Assembly: GCA_002410755.1 (NCBI GenBank)
Contig: DHOL01000069.1
Coordinates: forward strand, 24,127-33,572
Length of the DNA stretch: 9,446 bases
Source: Ruminococcaceae bacterium UBA5391
GTDB lineage: Bacteria; Bacillota; Clostridia; Oscillospirales; Acutalibacteraceae
Reading direction: 5' to 3'
Position 1 is the stretch's first letter. Every line of letters starts with the position of its first letter. The notes beneath the pieces were generated by a model. That model was not told the origin of the DNA and searched no databases. It saw nothing but the letters and a program-made list of their open reading frames with translations. Shown here in pieces: positions 1-6,142 of this stretch. Both the position numbers and the translations under genes were made by a program.

Positions 1-199
1 AAACCGGTATGCCTGCCTGTCTCAGGATTCTCTCCGCTTCGTCTGTCCGGTAAGGGACAAAGATGCCAAAACCGCATCCGTTCTTAGCCGAGCTGAGGCT
101 GACCCGCTCCACTCTGCAGTTAATTCCGTGCCGGGCAAGCAAATTCTTGCCCTTCATAGCATATGTGATTGGTCCGACTACAATTATGGGCCTGCTCAC
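1..199 (-). CDS. DUF3343 protein (putative Se/S carrier-like), 3' end cut by the window edge
   Basis: This is the first 66 codons of a small protein whose C-terminus lies off the left edge. It reads as a DUF3343-type protein, a family of roughly 80 residues annotated as putative selenium/sulfur carrier-like. The visible signs are an N-terminal beta strand (IIVVGPITYAM), a helix and then a second strand, and a glycine-flanked cysteine in NGCGFGIFV (Cys42), the position where the family keeps its conserved Cys. A further Cys28 is present. The GTG start at 199 is fixed by an in-frame TAA just upstream and a very purine-rich Shine-Dalgarno at 206-214, six bases away. It follows ispF by 53 bp on the same strand with no terminator between, so co-transcription with ispD-ispF is likely. 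The biochemical function of DUF3343 is not established, and the family assignment rests on short motif memory only. Confidence 0.7.
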   Translation of the reverse strand, partial: MSRPIIVVGPITYAMKGKNLLARHGINCRVERVSLSSAKNGCGFGIFVPYRTDEAERILRQAGIPV

Positions 200-205
200 A
201 GCAAT

Positions 206-214
206 CCCCCCTCC
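206..214 (-). promoter_or_regulatory. Ribosome binding site deciding the GTG start of the DUF3343 gene
   Basis: On the minus strand GGAGGGGGG stands six bases before GTG at 199. An in-frame TAA lies just upstream, so no longer start is possible. Confidence 0.75.
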
Positions 215-252
215 GTTTTAGTAACAGGGTATGCTGTGGGAAGTCCTTTTGA

Positions 253-732
253 CTATTTTCTGGTTTCTTCAACCAGACATACGGCATGGGCGGCAATACC
301 CTCGCCGGAGCCGGTAAAACCGAGACCCTCTTCTGTTGTAGCCTTAACGCTGACGCTCCCGGCCGGTATGCCGCAGACTGCCGCAATTTTTTTGCGCATC
401 TGTAAAATATAGGGTTGCAGTTTTGGCTCCTGGGTAATTACGGTTGCATCAATGTTTCCAATCCGGTAGCCATGCTCCGCAAGAACGCGGCAGACTTTTG
501 CAAGAAGCCCTGCGCTGTCCGCATTCAGGTAGGCAGGACTGGTGTCCGGGAAAAGTGTCCCGATATCTCCGAGCGCTGCTGCGCCAAGCAGCGCATCCAT
601 TACCGCATGAAGAAGCACGTCGGCATCCGAATGCCCTAAAAGTCCCAGGCAGTACGGGATTTCCACCCCGCCCAAAACCAGCCTGCGTCCTTTTGCGAAA
701 CGGTGAACGTCGTACCCGTGGCCGATTCTCAC
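253..732 (-). CDS. ispF: 2-C-methyl-D-erythritol 2,4-cyclodiphosphate synthase
   Basis: IspF converts 4-diphosphocytidyl-2-C-methyl-D-erythritol 2-phosphate to the cyclic diphosphate with release of CMP, the fifth step of the MEP isoprenoid pathway; it is a cytoplasmic homotrimer. The 159-residue length is typical. The N-terminal [11 protein letters not shown] supplies the metal ligands Asp8 and His10, and the [18 protein letters not shown] block supplies His42, matching the catalytic zinc triad of the family. DIGTLFPD at 56-63 and the C-terminal [16 protein letters not shown] are further signatures. The start is GTG at 732 and overlaps the ispD stop by 4 bp (GTGA), giving translational coupling; a long AGGAGGGAGG Shine-Dalgarno lies at 740-749, seven bases upstream. 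ispD-ispF order is the common arrangement, although here the two are separate rather than fused. Confidence 0.97.
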   Translation of the reverse strand: MRIGHGYDVHRFAKGRRLVLGGVEIPYCLGLLGHSDADVLLHAVMDALLGAAALGDIGTLFPDTSPAYLNADSAGLLAKVCRVLAEHGYRIGNIDATVITQEPKLQPYILQMRKKIAAVCGIPAGSVSVKATTEEGLGFTGSGEGIAAHAVCLVEETRK

Positions 733-1436
733 GAAAATTCCTCCCTCCTGCGCAGGATTGCCTCAGCGGCAATCAGGTCATCCGGTGTCGTCAACTTAAT
801 ATTTTCATAGCTTCCACGGCAAAGGCGCACCCGTATGCCTTCCCGTTCTAGGAGCTGGCAGTCGTCCGTGTAATCCATCCCCTCCGCCTCCGCGCGGCAC
901 ATGGCTTCACGGTAGCTGTTTAAGCGGAACACCTGTGGTGTCTGAACTGCCCAGAGCAGTTCCCGGCGCGGTGTAGAAACGACAAACCTGTCGCCATCAG
1001 TCAATTTAATGGTATCTTTTACCGGAACGGCAAGGGCTGCAGCACCATATTTTTTTGCAGCGGCAACGCACCTGTCAATCTCACTGGGAAGGATAAGCGG
1101 GCGGGCCCCGTCATGCACTGCAATCCACTCTGTCTCCGCCGGAACCGCAGCAGCACCTGCTGCGGCAGAACGTTGCCGCGTGCTTCCACCCGCAACAATG
1201 GCAACAACCTTCTTTGCACCGCACCCGTGTACGGCAATTCCCATCTGCTCCCGGTCTTCCGGCCGGCAGACAACAACAACTGAGCTGATTTCCTCTGCCG
1301 TTTCAAATGAAGACAGGGTACGGGCAATCACCGGCACACCAAGCAAAGGGATAAATTGTTTGGATGTTTTCAGATTCATGCGTGTGGATGAGCCTGCGGC
1401 GGCAATTACCGCACAGCAGCAGTGGCTGGAAGTCAA
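729..1436 (-). CDS. ispD: 2-C-methyl-D-erythritol 4-phosphate cytidylyltransferase
   Basis: IspD joins CTP and 2-C-methyl-D-erythritol 4-phosphate to give 4-diphosphocytidyl-2-C-methylerythritol, the third step of the MEP pathway. With the chosen start it has 235 residues, normal for the family. Visible motifs are the nucleotide-binding loop [12 protein letters not shown] (9-20), with Arg19 and Lys26 in the expected places, GGSTRQRS (83-90), VHDGARP (107-113), VPVKDTIK (137-144), QTPQVF (165-170), YTDDCQLLE (189-197) and NIKLTTPDD (212-220). The reading frame stays open to a TTG at 1484, but that start would add 16 residues the family lacks and has no good ribosome site. TTG at 1436 sits six bases from a perfect AGGAGG. 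Three consecutive cysteines (6-8) precede the first beta strand. It is the first gene of a minus-strand operon with ispF. I could not find a convincing promoter in 1437-1600. Confidence 0.96.
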   Translation of the reverse strand: MTSSHCCCAVIAAAGSSTRMNLKTSKQFIPLLGVPVIARTLSSFETAEEISSVVVVCRPEDREQMGIAVHGCGAKKVVAIVAGGSTRQRSAAAGAAAVPAETEWIAVHDGARPLILPSEIDRCVAAAKKYGAAALAVPVKDTIKLTDGDRFVVSTPRRELLWAVQTPQVFRLNSYREAMCRAEAEGMDYTDDCQLLEREGIRVRLCRGSYENIKLTTPDDLIAAEAILRRREEFS

Positions 1437-1442
1437 AGAATT

Positions 1443-1448
1443 CCTCCT
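1443..1448 (-). promoter_or_regulatory. Ribosome binding site deciding the TTG start of ispD
   Basis: A perfect AGGAGG, within GGAGAGGAGG, is separated by six bases from TTG at 1436. That places the IspD N-terminus directly before the conserved AVIAAAG strand, as in homologues. Confidence 0.8.
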
Positions 1449-1465
1449 CTCCGCAAAAGCGGGCC

Positions 1466-1494
1466 TTGAACTTTTCAGGTACAAGAGCTATAGT
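1466..1494 (+). promoter_or_regulatory. Vegetative-type promoter for the thioesterase gene
   Basis: TTGAAC (1466-1471) and TATAGT (1489-1494) are separated by exactly 17 bp, a good match to the sigma-A consensus. Transcription would begin near 1501, leaving a leader of about 20-30 nt before the thioesterase start. The element overlaps sequence just upstream of the divergent ispD gene. No experiment supports it beyond the sequence match. Confidence 0.6.
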
Positions 1495-1528
1495 GAAAGA
1501 AATCAAAAAAGGTCGTGAATTGAATAAT

Positions 1529-2029
1529 ATGGCAAAAACAGCAGACTCTTCTGCAGAAATGCAGCCGAAGCATGTTTCGGACTCAAAGATCGAGCAGTTG
1601 CAGCCAGTTTTTAAAGCACACCTGAATGATCAGGACCGTCTGTTCGGCGGACAGCTTGTGGCGTGGATTGACATTGTTGCCGGTGCCGTTGCGCGCAGGC
1701 ACTGCCGCCGTAATGTCACAACTGCGGAAATCGACAGCTTGCAGTTTAAAGCGCCAGTCTATGCCGGCAATGTTGTTGTGCTTTATGGCAGGTTAACCTA
1801 CGTAGGGCACACTTCCATGGAAGTGCGTGTGGACAGCTATGTAGAAGCTCTGAACGGTGACCGCAAGCTTGTCAATACAGCCTATCTCGTTCTTGTTGCA
1901 CTGGATGAAAACGGCAAGCCAACTCCTGTGCCACGCCTTATCTGCGAAACAGACGAGGAAACAACAGAATGGGCGGCTGGCGAAAAGCGTCGCGAGCTCC
2001 GCAAGAAGCGCCGCGAAGAATCGTTTTGA
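1529..2029 (+). CDS. Acyl-CoA thioesterase, hotdog fold (YkhA/YciA type)
   Basis: This 166-residue protein is a single hotdog domain that should hydrolyse acyl-CoA thioesters in the cytoplasm; chain-length preference cannot be read from sequence. The signature LNDQDRLFGGQLVAWID (32-48) gives the conserved Asn33, the FGG turn and Asp48 at the start of the central helix, the residues used for catalysis in YciA/YkhA-type enzymes. It is followed by ARRHCRR, the strand SLQFKAPVYAGN, GHTSMEVRV and ALDENGKPTPVP. A short, very basic tail (GEKRRELRKKRRE) closes the protein, as in B. subtilis YkhA. The open frame extends back to 1364, but the promoter at 1466-1494 rules out that start. ATG at 1529 is preferred; TTG at 1520 is an alternative, better spaced from the weak AAAAGG near 1509-1512. 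It is monocistronic and converges on the sigma factor gene 6 bp away. Confidence 0.9.
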   Translation: MAKTADSSAEMQPKHVSDSKIEQLQPVFKAHLNDQDRLFGGQLVAWIDIVAGAVARRHCRRNVTTAEIDSLQFKAPVYAGNVVVLYGRLTYVGHTSMEVRVDSYVEALNGDRKLVNTAYLVLVALDENGKPTPVPRLICETDEETTEWAAGEKRRELRKKRREESF

Positions 2030-2035
2030 ACATTC

Positions 2036-2638
2036 TTATTTTGGACGTTCCGCATGCTTCAGCTTAAACCTTGCGCGCTGAAGCGCGTTGTCCGCAGCCT
2101 TCTCGGTTACGGACATTTTTTTTGCAATTTCACGGTAGCTGCAACCGCCGAGATACAGTTTCAGCACGCGCTCTTCCAACGGCGTAAGGAGGCTTGAAAT
2201 CCACCGGCACATTGAGCGGAAATCTTCCCGATTGTCAAGGAGTGTTTCCGGATTGGCAGAGCTTTCGTCCGCAGGGAATTCCGGTGCATCCTCACTGCTG
2301 AGAGAAATAAAATCACTCATTGGGTCGTGCTTATGCCCCATCGCAGATCGATACGCCATAATGGCGCGGTTTGTCACACAGACTCCCGCATAGGTCCGAA
2401 ATGATGCACCATTTTTTGAGTTGTAAGTTTGGGCTGCGCGGAGCAGTCCAAGGAGGCCCTCCTGACACAGATCCTCCGTCTCCATGCTTCCGGCACGGAA
2501 CGGGATTACTTTTGCACGGATCATAGAAAGATAGCGTGATGTAAGCTCGGCAAAAGCTTCACTATCGCCCTGTTTTGCCCGCCCGGCCAGCTGCCCGTCT
2601 GAGCACTCTGCCAAGTTGGAAGCCATTCTTTCGTCCAT
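2036..2638 (-). CDS. SigH-like alternative sigma factor of the sigma-70 family
   Basis: This 200-residue protein directs RNA polymerase to a subset of promoters. It contains region 2 (about residues 25-100) with EDLCQEGLLGLLRAAQTYN at 55-73, the core-polymerase-binding and -10-recognition segments, a short acidic linker (about 114-135), and region 4 (about 148-196) with a helix-turn-helix in SYREIAKKMSVTEKAADNAL. The pattern AK-(about 10)-EDLCQEG, the HKHDPMSDFISL linker entry, NPE, LYLGGCSYREIA and DNALQRARFKLK resembles sporulation sigma-H of Bacillus, down to the length of about 200-218 residues. There is no region 1.1 or 3, and it does not look like an ECF factor. No anti-sigma gene adjoins it. 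The start ATG at 2638 has GGTGA seven bases upstream, and a strong promoter lies at 2674-2702. Whether it is the true SigH or a paralogue cannot be decided here, since rlmB/yacP-type neighbours are absent. Confidence 0.87.
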   Translation of the reverse strand: MDERMASNLAECSDGQLAGRAKQGDSEAFAELTSRYLSMIRAKVIPFRAGSMETEDLCQEGLLGLLRAAQTYNSKNGASFRTYAGVCVTNRAIMAYRSAMGHKHDPMSDFISLSSEDAPEFPADESSANPETLLDNREDFRSMCRWISSLLTPLEERVLKLYLGGCSYREIAKKMSVTEKAADNALQRARFKLKHAERPK

Positions 2639-2673
2639 GAAAATGTCACCCCAGTCCCGCCCAATCTGTGTTC

Positions 2674-2702
2674 ATAATACCCTAACCATGCCCCGAAGTC
2701 AA
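2674..2702 (-). promoter_or_regulatory. Vegetative-type promoter for the SigH-like gene
   Basis: On the minus strand TTGACT (2697-2702) is followed after exactly 17 bp by TATTAT (2674-2679). Five of six bases match consensus in each hexamer. Transcription would start near 2667, giving a leader of about 29 nt. Confidence 0.75.
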
Positions 2703-2732
2703 CACGGTGGTGCAAAAAGCGCAGGGCCCGGA

Positions 2733-2761
2733 TTGAACCGCTCCCACAACCAGTGTATAAT
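2733..2761 (+). promoter_or_regulatory. Vegetative-type promoter for comM
   Basis: TTGAAC (2733-2738), 17 bp, and a perfect TATAAT (2756-2761). It fires away from the sigma-factor promoter; the two -35 boxes are 30 bp apart. The predicted start is near 2768, about 28 nt before the comM ATG. Confidence 0.78.
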
Positions 2762-2795
2762 AGTTCTAGAATATTTCCAGGGAGGAACAGATAAA

Positions 2796-4328
2796 ATGGT
2801 CTCTCAGGTTTTCAGCATGGGACTTTATGGAATGGAAGCTTTTCCCGTGGAAGTGGAAGCAGACCTTTCCTCCGGGCTGCCTTCCTTTGAAGTCGTCGGC
2901 CTGCCGGACACAGCCGTTAAGGAATCCCGAAACCGTGTCCGGGCAGCAATGAAAAACTGCGGCTACGAATTTCCGGTCAGCCGGATTACGGTAAATCTCG
3001 CCCCGGCGGACAAACGGAAAGAAGGGCCAATTTATGACCTCCCCCTCCTGATTGCTCTGATGAAGGCAAGCCACCAATTAAGCTGCTGCCTCAGTGACAG
3101 TGTTTTTCTCGGTGAGCTTTCCCTGACGGGAGAAGTCCGTCCAGTGCGCGGTGTGCTGCCAATGGCAATCGCAGCAAAGGAGAAAGGGTTCCGCAGACTA
3201 TACGTTCCAAGCGAAAATGCGGCAGAGGGCGCTGTGGTAGAAGGGCTTGAAGTTTACCCCGTGTGCAGTGTCTCCCGCCTTATTAAGCATCTGACCGGCG
3301 CAGAACCACTAGATCCGGCAATCCCAAACCGTGCAGAACAGGATGAAGGTACTCCGCTGCCTGATTTTTCTGATGTGCGGGGACAGGCGGAAGCGAAGCG
3401 CGCACTTGAGATAGCGGCGGCAGGCGGGCACAATGTTTTGTTGATTGGCCCTCCCGGTTCCGGCAAAAGCATGCTTGCGAGACGCCTGCCTTCTATTCTG
3501 CCGGATATGACTTTTGAAGAAACGATTGAAACAACTAAAATCCATTCAATTGCCGGCACAATCCCGCCCGGCGTCTCCCTCATCCGCAGGCGTCCATTCC
3601 GTGCGCCGCATCATACTGTGTCTCCTGCCGGTCTGGCTGGAGGCGGAAGTATTCCACGCCCCGGCGAGATTTCGCTTGCACACAATGGTGTCCTGTTTCT
3701 AGATGAACTGCCTGAATTTTCGCGCCCTGCCATGGAGGTGCTGCGCCAGCCGATTGAAAACGGGTGGGTTACCATTTCCCGCGCAGGCGGTACAGTTTCC
3801 TACCCTTGTTCCGTCATGTTTGTTGCAGCAATGAATCCCTGCCCGTGCGGTTATTTTGGGCATCCAACACACCGTTGCACCTGTACCCCGCAGGCTGTTT
3901 CCCGTTACCTGGCCCGCGTTTCCGGCCCCCTTCTAGACCGGCTGGACCTCCATATTGAAGTCCCACCTGTGGAATTTGATGATCTTGCTTCCGGAAACAA
4001 AGCGGAAAGCTCCGCAGAAATCCGTGCACGGGTAAATGCAGCAAGGGAAATTCAAAACAGGCGCTTCCAGGGGACGGGGATTACTTGCAACGCACGCATT
4101 ACGCCGGACAGGCTACATGAATTCTGCCCTTTGAACGAGAAAAGCACTGCGCTGCTGAAAACTGCGTTTGAACGTTTCGGGCTTTCAGCACGTGCTTATG
4201 ACCGTGTACTAAAAGTCTGCCGTACCATTGCCGACCTCGACCACAGCGCAGAAATAGAGCCGCGCCATGTTGCCGAGGCAGTACAGTACCGTAGTCTTGA
4301 CCGTAAATATTGGATGAGAGAGCTCTGA
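2796..4328 (+). CDS. comM: YifB/ComM family AAA+ ATPase (Mg-chelatase-like)
   Basis: ComM/YifB proteins are AAA+ ring helicases; in naturally transformable bacteria ComM drives branch migration of the incoming strand during recombination. The 510-residue length is standard. The N-terminal domain (1-170) has the Lon-protease-like S5 fold with GLPSFEVVGLPDTAVKESRNRVRAA. The ATPase core follows: Walker A GPPGSGKS at 218-225, FRAPHHTVSPAGL (268-280), Walker B VLFLDELPEF at 299-308, and the family Cys cluster NPCPCG...CTC (347-363), which may bind a metal. The C-terminal domain carries LSARAYDRVLKVCRTIADLD. The open frame extends back to 2616, but that would cross the promoter; ATG at 2796 has GGAGG (2781-2785) ten bases upstream. 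It is transcribed alone and ends at the hairpin 4364-4414. In Clostridia the role in DNA uptake is inferred from the family only. Confidence 0.95.
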   Translation: MVSQVFSMGLYGMEAFPVEVEADLSSGLPSFEVVGLPDTAVKESRNRVRAAMKNCGYEFPVSRITVNLAPADKRKEGPIYDLPLLIALMKASHQLSCCLSDSVFLGELSLTGEVRPVRGVLPMAIAAKEKGFRRLYVPSENAAEGAVVEGLEVYPVCSVSRLIKHLTGAEPLDPAIPNRAEQDEGTPLPDFSDVRGQAEAKRALEIAAAGGHNVLLIGPPGSGKSMLARRLPSILPDMTFEETIETTKIHSIAGTIPPGVSLIRRRPFRAPHHTVSPAGLAGGGSIPRPGEISLAHNGVLFLDELPEFSRPAMEVLRQPIENGWVTISRAGGTVSYPCSVMFVAAMNPCPCGYFGHPTHRCTCTPQAVSRYLARVSGPLLDRLDLHIEVPPVEFDDLASGNKAESSAEIRARVNAAREIQNRRFQGTGITCNARITPDRLHEFCPLNEKSTALLKTAFERFGLSARAYDRVLKVCRTIADLDHSAEIEPRHVAEAVQYRSLDRKYWMREL

Positions 4329-4363
4329 AAACATTCAGGTTTGGCATCTTTTATGTAGACTTA

Positions 4364-4414
4364 AAAGGGGAGCGCGTACAGGTTACTTTAAGAAATCTGT
4401 ATGCGCTCCCCTTT
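4364..4414. terminator. Hairpin between convergent comM and hydrogenase genes, probable bidirectional terminator
   Basis: An 18-bp stem pairs 4364-4381 with 4397-4414 around a 15-nt loop. On the plus strand all positions pair, one as a G-U wobble (4376/4402); on the minus strand that pair becomes an A-C mismatch. The stem is G/C-rich with A-T ends, so the minus transcript ends in TTTT and the plus transcript in TTTATA. It lies 35 bp after the comM stop and 12 bp from the hydrogenase stop, so it can serve both. Confidence 0.85.
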
Positions 4415-4426
4415 ATAGGAATCTAT

Positions 4427-5878
4427 TTATCGGCCATTGTTCATATCAATATCTGAAAAGTCATGAATCTCATGAACATTTTGCGTAATCGTGCGTTTGT
4501 CAGCCTTTGCAAGCAGAGCCGCACGGTTTTTCTTGATATCACGCAGAGACGCAACACCTGCAGGTCCGGCAATACAGCCGCATTCACAAGCCATGCCTTC
4601 CACAAAGTCTTCAGGAAGTCTGCCGGCGTTCATAATCATCAGAGTGCGCTTGCACTCTTTCGCACCGTTACAGCGGATCGCTTTACAAGGTTTATCATAC
4701 CCTTCTTCTTTCAGAACTTCAGCCACTGAACCGACAACTCCGCCACTTTGCGCATAATTTTTGCCACAGAGGCTCCCATCCTGCTCTTCTTCTGCTGGAG
4801 CATTGACATCAATACTTTTTGCAGAAAACATTGCAGCAAGTTCTTCAAACGTAAGGACATAATCTGCATCATTTTTTACTTTCATGATTTCCATTTTCTT
4901 AGCAATACAGGGACCAAAAAACACAACTTTGCGCTCCGGATACTTTGCGCGAACATACCTTGAGACAGCAGCCATCGGAGAAGCCGTATGGGAAATATTA
5001 TCGGAAAGTTTCGGAAAATGGCGCTCAATCATTTCTACAAAAGCCGGACAACAGGATGTTGTCATTTTTCTGCCTTCTGCAAGGGCCCCTTCTAATTCAT
5101 GAGCTTCCTGGGAAGCCGTCGCATCTGCGCCAAGGGAAACTTCAACGGCGTCAGTGAAACCGAGCGCCTTCAGGGCTTTTTTTATCATGCCGACTGTTGC
5201 ACCGCCAAACTGGCCTTCAATAGCTGGCGCAAATACCGCTGTTGCGGGCACTTGTTTTCTCAGCAGTTCAATTACATCGACAAGGCTGGAACGGTCTGTA
5301 ATTGCACCAAACGGGCAGGCATTAACACATGCACCGCAACTGATGCAGCGGTTGTAATCAATCACTGAACGCTTGTACTGATCTCTTCCTATTGCGTTCA
5401 CAGGGCAGGAACGGACGCATGGACGGAGCGTATCGGAAATGGCATTATACGGACATGCTGCCGCACATTGGCCGCACTCTTTACATTTCTGCGGGTCAAT
5501 ATAGGCGCCTTTCGGTGTAATGGTAATTGCATCAAAATGGCAGGCTTCCTTGCATTTATGGGCAAGGCAATGCTGGCAGTTATCCGTTACACGGAAACGG
5601 CTGATCGGGCAGCCTTCACAGGCCGCCGGCAACACACCGATGATTCTCCCATCCGGCTGGTTCGGCAGACTCTGCCCACAGGCTGCTACCAGGCGTTCCC
5701 GAATAATTTCGCGTTCCTTATAAACACAGCAGCGGAAAGTTGGCAGCGGGCCCGGAATAACTTCATAAGGAATGTTATGCAGATGTTTCTGGAGGGTCCC
5801 GTCGAATGCATACCGCGCCACCTTAACCAGGACTTCAAGTTTCAGTCCCTTGGCCGCATTTTCATACTGGTAAATCAT
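4427..5878 (-). CDS. [FeFe]-hydrogenase, group B type, with ferredoxin-like Fe-S domain
   Basis: This 483-residue cytoplasmic protein should interconvert ferredoxin electrons plus protons with H2. The N-terminal 100 residues hold paired cysteines (RCCVYKERE, 49-57; ACEGC, 86-90) seen in group B enzymes. An Fe-S region follows: CxxCxxxxCxxxC (101-113), CxxCxxC (132-138) with Cys142, PCVRSCP (153-159) and CISCGACVNACP (178-189). The H-cluster domain starts near 212 and carries TSCCPAF (274-280), GPCIAKKME (322-330), the Cys-rich IRCNGAKEC (401-409) and MACECGCIAGP (429-439). The four expected H-cluster cysteines are therefore Cys277, Cys324, Cys431 and Cys435. The TSCCPAF and GPCxAKK forms point to group B rather than the well-studied group A. 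A Cys at 433 where Gly is usual is odd. ATG at 5878 has GGGAGG upstream. It has its own promoter and terminators on both sides. A sensory or non-H2 function is possible. Confidence 0.9.
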   Translation of the reverse strand: MIYQYENAAKGLKLEVLVKVARYAFDGTLQKHLHNIPYEVIPGPLPTFRCCVYKEREIIRERLVAACGQSLPNQPDGRIIGVLPAACEGCPISRFRVTDNCQHCLAHKCKEACHFDAITITPKGAYIDPQKCKECGQCAAACPYNAISDTLRPCVRSCPVNAIGRDQYKRSVIDYNRCISCGACVNACPFGAITDRSSLVDVIELLRKQVPATAVFAPAIEGQFGGATVGMIKKALKALGFTDAVEVSLGADATASQEAHELEGALAEGRKMTTSCCPAFVEMIERHFPKLSDNISHTASPMAAVSRYVRAKYPERKVVFFGPCIAKKMEIMKVKNDADYVLTFEELAAMFSAKSIDVNAPAEEEQDGSLCGKNYAQSGGVVGSVAEVLKEEGYDKPCKAIRCNGAKECKRTLMIMNAGRLPEDFVEGMACECGCIAGPAGVASLRDIKKNRAALLAKADKRTITQNVHEIHDFSDIDMNNGR

Positions 5879-5974
5879 AAGGATATTCCTCCCGGAGTCT
5901 TAAGTCTAGGCTGGCAAAAACCGCCTGTCTCCCATGTTATAAAAGATTGTTATTTTTTAAATATCTTCTTTTTT

Positions 5975-6003
5975 ATTATACCTCTGTTAGCATACAACAT
6001 CAA
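5975..6003 (-). promoter_or_regulatory. Vegetative-type promoter for the hydrogenase gene
   Basis: On the minus strand TTGATG (5998-6003), 17 bp, then a perfect TATAAT (5975-5980). The predicted start is near 5968, giving an A/T-rich leader of about 90 nt before ATG at 5878. I recognise no riboswitch or attenuator in this leader; a small GGC...GCC stem is all that folds. It lies downstream of the Rnf terminator, so the hydrogenase forms its own transcription unit. Confidence 0.72.
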
Positions 6004-6076
6004 GTGTTTTTCATTGTTGGTTTTCTCCAATACCCGGAGATTCCGGCAAAGTATAGTCTTTCGTAGGGTACAGCAG

Positions 6077-6123
6077 AAAAAAGCCGGATGCCCTCTATCC
6101 TGCGGTAGAAAGCGTCCGGCTTT
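6077..6123 (-). terminator. Intrinsic terminator of the rnf operon
   Basis: On the minus strand 6112-6123 pairs with 6080-6091 (12 bp with one C-A mismatch), the loop itself can close with TCTA/TAGA, and a run of six T (6077-6082) follows. It starts 19 bp after the rnfB stop. Stem plus U-tract make it a classical rho-independent terminator for transcripts coming from rnfB. Confidence 0.87.
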
Positions 6124-6142
6124 ACCGGTATCAACCGAGCTG

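Noticed and set aside
253..1436. Fused IspDF bifunctional enzyme
   Set aside because: ispD ends with its own TGA at 729-731 and ispF starts at GTG 732 in a different frame with its own ribosome site, so they are two proteins.
1437..1484. Longer ispD starting at TTG 1484
   Set aside because: It adds 16 residues absent from the family and has no Shine-Dalgarno; AGGAGG is placed six bases before TTG at 1436.
1364..1528. Upstream extension of the thioesterase frame to ATG at 1364
   Set aside because: The extension overlaps the 5' end of ispD on the other strand and lies upstream of the promoter at 1466-1494; its residues do not resemble the hotdog family.
2056..2084. Inverted repeat GCTTCAGC/GCTGAAGC as an intrinsic terminator
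   Set aside because: No T-run follows on either strand and it lies within codons of the sigma factor; kept only as a comment in the convergent-gene finding.
2767..2773. Possible SigH-type -10 element (AGAATAT) upstream of comM, which would make an autoregulated pair
   Set aside because: No AGGAAT-like -35 element lies at the right distance; a perfect vegetative promoter already explains transcription.
2616..2795. Upstream extension of comM to ATG at 2616
   Set aside because: It would cross both divergent promoters and overlap the sigma-factor start; homologues begin at the M-V-S-Q-V-F-S position, which has a GGAGG site.
5879..5968. Riboswitch or attenuator in the 90-nt hydrogenase leader
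   Set aside because: Only a very small GGC...GCC stem is visible, with no alternative terminator and no conserved aptamer core that I recognise.
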